Of a DNA stretch of 64,000 nt, positions 58,372-64,000 are shown in pieces. The DNA is from Amborella trichopoda (lineage: Eukaryota > Streptophyta > Magnoliopsida > Amborellales > Amborellaceae), in contig NW_006497610.1 of the NCBI RefSeq assembly GCF_000471905.2, positions 2,387,020-2,451,019 on the forward strand. Direction: 5' to 3'. Positions within the stretch are counted from its first letter, which is position 1, and each line of letters begins with the position of its first letter. The notes below the pieces were generated by a model. It was given only the letters and a program-made list of their open reading frames with translations, made no database searches and was not told the origin of the DNA. A program made the position numbers and the translations under genes.

Positions 58372-58712
58372 AAAGTGTGTGGTTTGTATAAGGTTGCGAC
58401 GTCAAACAATCCAAGTAAGGTGAATATCTAAATTTTATCATAAGCTATAATTTTAGTGTAAAAAAATCGTAACATGTCCTTACAATCCATTTTCATCTTT
58501 AATTATGAATTTTAAAATCCTGAAAATAGTTCAAATCAAGTAAATCTATAAACATATAAAAATCTTGAAAATGGATGGTCTAGATAATGTATTGCAAGAT
58601 GAACTATTTTTGGAACTTGAAATTTTTATTTTTTCACATATTCATATATCTTAATATCAAGGTGATCAATTAAAGAATTTTCCAACATTAGAACAGCCTT
58701 TTTCCTTCTTTT
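58372..58712. repeat. MITE family A, right end lost at the LINE junction
   Basis: It starts GTGTGTGGTTTGTATAAGGT and follows family A up to CAACATTAGAACAGCC, then stops near the start of the L1 fragment. Confidence 0.6.
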
Positions 58713-58724
58713 TTTTTTTCAGGT

Positions 58725-60090
58725 TGGGAGACTATCCCTAGAAACATTTGTACCCGAAGTTGTATAATAGATCAATCCAAAAGCAGGAATTTGTGGCCAA
58801 CATTGTCTCTTGCTCAGATGGCTCAGTTGTCGCAGAGCCATTCCAGTCTCTTATAACCTCACTCTATGCCTTATGTTTCCACCCAAGGAAGCCGGACATA
58901 ATCATTTGGAGCTTGGAGCCTAGTGGAGTATTCTCAGTTCAGTCCCTTTACCAAATTCTCTGCAAAAACCGATATATTAAGGACATGCCACTTATTGCCA
59001 AGTTCTGGAATTATAAAGTCCCACACAGAGTCAAGACCTTGTTAAGGTTTCTGAGCCAGGGAAGACTTCTCAATATGGATAGATTGCCAAAAAGGGGGAT
59101 GATCCTTACTAATATTTGCTTGTTGTGTAAAAACAAAGATGAATCTATCGATCACCTCTTCATCCATTGCCCCTTTGTTAGTGATCTTTGTGACTGGCTA
59201 CAGCTTATTATAAATTGGAGCTCCCCAGACATTACAATATATATGCCTTGCTTCAACAGGTTTGGCCCTCTCCCCTTCCATCCTTGGGCTCTAACTTATG
59301 GAGGATCTCTGTTTCAACCCTACTCTAGAACTTATGGAAGGAACGTAATCTCATAACTTTCGAAAGCCGTAGCTAGGATCTCCCTTCCTTCCTCTTGACT
59401 ATTCAAGAGTCAATCCTGTCTTTGGCCTATAGGTCATTGCCCATTCATGTTAATCCTAAGGATTTTTTCTTTGTTCACTTCAAAAACCTTATGACTTATA
59501 AGCCCAAATGTTCTCCCCTGAGCTCCGAGTGGAAGCCCCTTAAGGAAGGATGGGTTAAACTAAACTTTGACGGGAGCGTTAAGGGACTCGCAACTGGATA
59601 TGGGGGTATTCTCCACGACCATCGAGGAGAGTTGATTTGGACGATCCCAAGCAAAATTCACTCTTGTGAGGTTAATGAAACGAAGTTGTGGGCGTTGAAG
59701 ATGGGCATCCTTAATCTGAATCTTGCATATCTCAGGGTGTATATTGAGGGAGACTCGACAAATGTCATCAGATGGTGCTTGGCTCCAGATTCTACCACTT
59801 GGCATCTTAGCGGTCTCATGGATAAAATCTCAATTCATCTGAGAGACTTCCAAATATCTTTCTCGTATGTACCTAGTGGATTCAATTCGGATACTGGCCG
59901 TCTGGCCAATAGGGCTACACCTTAAGATTTGGTTATGGTTCGCCTTTTTCTTTTAATCACATCCTTTCCTTGTTTTCCCTCTTGGTCTTTTGTGTACAAT
60001 CCTTCTCTTCCCTTTTTCTATTTTTGTTGTTCTTCCTTGCATTGTACTTTTTCATTATCTTAATGAAGTTCATATTTACTCAAAAAAGAA
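58725..60090 (+). mobile_element. L1-type LINE, 3' end with zf-RVT and RNase H
   Basis: Two reading frames remain. 58748-59356 holds the zf-RVT domain: IIWSLEPSGVFSVQSLYQIL, then PHRVKTLLRFLSQGRLL, then CLLCKNKDESIDHLFIHCPF. 59395-59925 holds a plant-type RNase H domain: KLNFDGSVKGLATGYGGILH, NETKLWALKMGI, VYIEGDSTNVIRW and DTGRLANRA, keeping D, E, D and a late D. A frameshift region near 59350-59395 separates them. A 3' UTR and an A-rich tail (about 60083-60094) follow. The endonuclease and reverse transcriptase are missing (5' truncation). A domesticated RNase H gene is less likely because the fragment is 3'-terminal and tailed. Confidence 0.85.
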
Positions 60091-60454
60091 AAAGGTTGTG
60101 AAATTATATAAACATTTTATTTTAAAAAAATAGACACAATAGAAAAATAGAATTAATTATTTGTTTCATAAACCCAGTTGCAATGTCATTTTAAAATATT
60201 TATTGGGCATTTTGATTTTGGCTATTTCATTTCTCTCTAATAATTACATTGAAATGTGACTTGTCTACCCCTTTCCCCAGCAAACTTCCAAAGACTGGTA
60301 CTGTATTTAAAAAATGTCAAAAGATATTGTACTCCCATGGGAGTATATACTATCCAATTACTCCCTCAGATAAAACCCCATTTAAAATTAACTTTAAGAC
60401 CCCAAATTTAGGGGATATTACCTCTTCAACCCATAAATTAATTTTAATTTTATT

Positions 60455-62090
60455 TAAAAAGATAAATTATCATAAATATACCTTAATTTCTATCTAATTA
60501 GAAAAAAACTTCATAGTTTCATTAACTTCATTCATACCATTTTTTTTTCATTTTGATATTCTTTTGACCAAAATAGCATTCACAATAGTTGTATTACCGC
60601 GAAGGTATGATGCATCACGATACTTAAAGTGTCGTGATGACTATCATAAGTTATAGATTCAAATGTAATGTCTTGAGGCATCACGGTACTCTAAGTACCG
60701 TGATGACTCTCACATGTTTTACAGCACTTAAAATGTTGTTATTATACTAGATGATATTTACATTAAAAAAATTATCATGATGCTAAAAGGCATCATTACA
60801 GTACTTTAAGTACCGTAGTGCTAAAGGGTTTCATTACGATACTTTAAGTACTCTAATGCTAAAGGGTTTCATTACGATACTTTAAGTACCCTAATGCTAA
60901 AGGACTTCATGCTCACCTGACTCATTTAAATGTTTTATTTAATATTAATAAAAAGTTCAAGTACAATCTTGGTCATTGCCGGACTTTATCCTCTGTTTCC
61001 TGTTCAAATAAAGAAACATCTATATTTCTCTTTTGATGGCTACAATAGTATTTATTTCTTTTAAATAAATAGAATATATAATTTTACCATAGAGAGGCTT
61101 GGAAAACTAAGTCAAATTACCATATTTATTGTGCAAACTTGTATCTTGTGCCAATTATGGGGTGCACTCCACAACCATCACATATTGTGCCATTGTGGAT
61201 GGATTGAGGCATGTCAATAGATGGTAAAGAACTCCCGTCAAAGGGATTGCACATAACAGAAACCGACAAGACCTTGACCTCGACGTCGACGTCGACGTCA
61301 AAAGAGTCATCCTTCTTCTTACCTGCAAAAGCACAGTCTCATAGCCAAAAACAGAAGAAGAGAGAGTGGACAACAAACGCTGAGAGGCGGAAGAGAAACA
61401 AAGTGAGAGGGTACAGTATCTGAATCAATAAAATAAGATTTGCTAATCTCCCTTAACTTAGGATTGAGAAGATCTATGAATTTGTCAAGTAGGAAAAGAA
61501 AACATGTTTCTTATTCTGAATAGGAAACAGATGGCAAAGTTCGGCAATGACCAGTGTTCTGGGAAATTATTGTTGGGGCCCACTTTAGATTTTGAGCAAG
61601 ATTATATTTGAACTTTCTATTAATCTTAATTAAAACATTTAAATGAGCCAGGTGGGCATGAAGGCCTTTAACATAGTATTACAATACTTAAAGTACTGCA
61701 ATAAAGCCCTTTAGCATTATGGTACTTAAAGTACCATAATAACGCTCTTTAGCGTCACAATAATCTTTTTATCGTAATTATTATCCAATATAATAATAAC
61801 ATTTTAAGTGTCGTAAAACATGTGAGAGTCATCACGATACTTAAAATACCGGGATGCATCTAGTCATTATGTTTGAATCTATAACATGTGATAGTCATCA
61901 TAGCACTTTAAGTATCGTGATGCATCATGCCTTCTCGATAATACGACTACCGTGAAGGATATTTTGATAAAAAAAAAAGGCCAAAAATGAGAAAAAAATA
62001 GTGTGGACGAGGTTAATGAAAGTATGAGTTTTTTTTCTAATTAGGCAAAATTAAGGTATATTTCTAATAATTTTTCAAAAAAAAAAGAAA
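60455..62090. mobile_element. Foldback-type DNA element with long inverted arms and a captured exon
   Basis: The left arm, about 60455-61022, is the reverse complement of the right arm, about 61505-62090. Matching stretches include AAATATACCTTAATTT, CATGATGCATCACGATAC-type blocks, ACTCTCACATGTTTTAC and CTGGTCATTGCCG-like ends. The arms differ by point changes and by one insertion of about 60 bp in the right arm. The centre (61023-61504) is unlike the arms and contains part of a host-like ZZ-finger gene. No transposase. Long-armed elements of this kind are known among Mutator-like and foldback families; the target duplication was not resolved. Confidence 0.8.
61138..61322 (-). pseudogene. Captured exon fragment with the start of a ZZ zinc finger (NBR1-like)
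   Basis: Read on the minus strand from a preserved acceptor (TTTTGCAG, 61323-61330), an open frame gives KKKDDSFDVDVDVEV, then CNPFDGSSLPSIDMP, then HNGTICDGCGVHPIIGTRYK. The last part is the beginning of a ZZ domain (CxxC = CDGC), most like the autophagy receptor NBR1 and relatives. It breaks off right after RYK, where the full domain would have several more Cys and His. The (GACGTC)n repeat at 61282-61299 encodes the DVDVDV run. A gene fragment carried by the foldback element, not a functional gene. Confidence 0.68.
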
Positions 62091-62099
62091 AAAGATTCT

Positions 62100-63560
62100 T
62101 ACTTGTACCCTCTATGGACTTAAACAAAAGTAACGTCTCAAGATTGAATATATTATGTCCAATTATTTGAGGGTGAGAATTTTATTATTATTATTCTTTC
62201 GAGAATAATCATCTAGTGATTCTTAGGTTGTTCCCAAAATTTAAGAAAGAAAAATCCTCTCTAGCAGGTCTATTGATCAAGGGAGAAAATATACACTACG
62301 CTACATGAGCATTATATATGTCTGAGATGACTTTCTTACACTTTTTCTTTTTGTTTTTTGCATAAGGTCAAATTGATTCTATCTATACTTCCCTTATTGT
62401 ATGGAGGATATATACTTCTCCCCATGCAGCCGCCCAATTTTGATCAAGTGAGCCACTAACTATTTGATCTAGATTCGATGCTTCAGAGTATTTTATTTTT
62501 AATTGTTTTCTACAAATTATATGAATATGAAATTTGATACGTTCCATCATCTCAATGGGGCGCACCTAAATAAATATTAAAAATAATCGGTAAAATAAAA
62601 TAACCAACATACCCTTGAAACTTTTAGGGGCATTTTAGTCATTTTATTTTATTGATAATATTTGTTTTACATTTTTTACCGATGTGAGTTTAAGAGAGGA
62701 GTGAATGCTCAAAATTTGGTGTCAAAATGCTGTGTTAAAAAAAAATAATAATAATAATAAAATAGTGTAGAGACGTGACATGGTGATTGGGACCATCTCA
62801 GTCATTCATTCAAAATGGGCGTTGGATAGGGGGAAGTATACAAGTTATATATATCAGAGGCATAAATAAACCTTGCCTTTGATTCAAATTTGTTAATTGT
62901 ATGATCTTTACATTATTTACACGACATGACAAGAAGAAAAGGAAACTTGGGAGATATACAAAAAGCTCAAAGGTTAGACTAAACTTGCAAAATTCGTGTG
63001 GCCACTCCTTTGGTGTCTTTAGCGATTGAAACCAATCAACTACATTAGTAAAAAATTATTGGAATGAAATGCATCCACCCCTAACACCTTTCTTTCAAAG
63101 GCTCAAAGGCGGTTTAGGATTTAAGGCACGGAAATCATGTGGTTTGTTTGAAATAATCAGGTGGTTTTTTGAAACCTTATTGTCAAAATACATTTGTTTT
63201 TACCAAAAGCATGAGTTTCTAGAGAAGTTGGATAGATTTACCTCCGAATCAAAATGAGACATGGATATATATTAAAGGTTTAAAAAAAGAGGAAAATTAT
63301 CAAATATATCCCCCATAGTTCCATTTATTTCAAAATTACCTTTATTTTTTGTTTAGTACATCTCCACCCGTTTTCTAGTGATTTCTGCATAAAAGATACT
63401 TTTACCCTCTCCACGGATCTAATTTACATCTATGCCACTCTTTAAACGTACCCTCGCCACGACTCTAATATATATGTAGAGGTTCGTGGAATCCTTCGAT
63501 TAGGATTCCTGGTGCTCCATGAAGCCTATAAATCGTCACAGACATAGCAAGTATGTGGCA
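62100..63560. other. Intergenic, nothing recognised
   Basis: AT-rich with a short (TAA)n at 62744-62760. No gene or element could be supported. Confidence 0.4.
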
Positions 63561-63564
63561 GTTA

Positions 63565-64000
63565 GGGGTGGCAATGGACTCAGGCCCGACCCATGACCCA
63601 CCAGGTATACCTGATACAAGTTGGGTATGAGTCTAGAATTTGGACCCAGCTGGTTGGGTTCGGGTCCAAAACTTGGACCTAAACGTTATATGGGTCTATG
63701 TCTGGGTCCAGTTGGACCCGACTCGTACCCGTAAACTGTTAGAAATAAGATACTTTACTTTAAAGCCTATTCATTTGGATGTATTAAGGATCGTATGTAA
63801 TTAGAACTAGTTGTTATCTTTAGCCATTAAATGACAAATCACATGGTTTGAAATCTAATATTGGGTGATTGTGACCCTGTTCCCAATAATACGGGTATAT
63901 GACGGTAAAAAAAAGAAGGGCAAAAAAAAGAAAAAAAGCTCATAGTGAGGGTGACAATGAACCCGAGACCCGACGGGTATGGGTATATCCAATTTTTTGA
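63565..64000 (+). mobile_element. Start of a hAT element of the GGGTAC family, leaving the window
   Basis: TAGGGGTGGCAATGGACTCA at about 63565 matches the start at 9032 and is followed by GACCCGACTCGTACCCGTAA-like subterminal motifs. A second, similar start (GAGGGTGACAATGAACCCGA) appears at about 63947, so a second copy may be nested or adjacent. The right end lies outside the window. Confidence 0.65.

Noticed and set aside
59395-59925. Stand-alone RNase H gene
   Set aside because: The active-site pattern is kept, but the frame follows a zf-RVT domain and precedes an A-rich tail as in L1 LINEs, and lacks its own start context.

Overview
This window looks like nuclear DNA of a flowering plant. 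It is AT-rich, its introns have GT..AG ends, its 5' leaders and promoters are CT/GA-rich, and most of it is transposon debris of plant type: RTE- and L1-type LINEs, hAT elements, MITEs, tRNA-derived SINEs and LTR elements primed by initiator Met-tRNA. The long, transposon-filled introns (10.5 kb, 5.1 kb, 3.8 kb) would suit a large-intron genome such as an early-diverging angiosperm, but the species cannot be fixed from the sequence.

I assembled three host genes exon by exon. (1) 4508-15791 (+): a two-exon INO80D/KANSL2-like zinc-finger protein of 272 aa, probably a chromatin-complex subunit. Its 10,465-bp intron holds nested hAT, LTR and LINE insertions. (2) 30662-32603 (+): a three-exon, 135-aa small plant protein of unknown function, not visible as any single long reading frame. 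(3) 42576-57102 (-): an eight-exon, 649-aa ARMC8/GID5 homologue, an armadillo-repeat subunit of the CTLH/GID ubiquitin ligase. All phases close and the reading frame runs unbroken to a stop.

Layout: 1-3575 intergenic with MITEs; 4140-15791 gene 1; 15792-20085 SINEs and a LINE; 20100-27270 LTR fossils, an L1 fragment and tandem duplications; 27540-31180 MITEs around the start of gene 2; 33270-37010 an RTE LINE split by two hAT copies with perfect 8-bp target duplications and one 20-N gap; 37195-42190 LINE, SINE and hAT material; 42576-57102 gene 3, whose intron 4 holds a small LTR element inside another LTR element; 57478-60090 MITEs and an L1 3' end; 60455-62090 a foldback element with arms of roughly 500-600 bp whose centre carries a captured ZZ zinc-finger exon fragment; 63565-64000 the start of another hAT element that leaves the window.

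The most unusual object is the foldback element at 60455-62090: a large inverted repeat, studded with 27-bp near-perfect palindromes, around a piece of a host-like gene. The three host genes show no evident functional link. The most informative general signal is the record of nested insertions, many with readable target-site duplications that fix the order of events.
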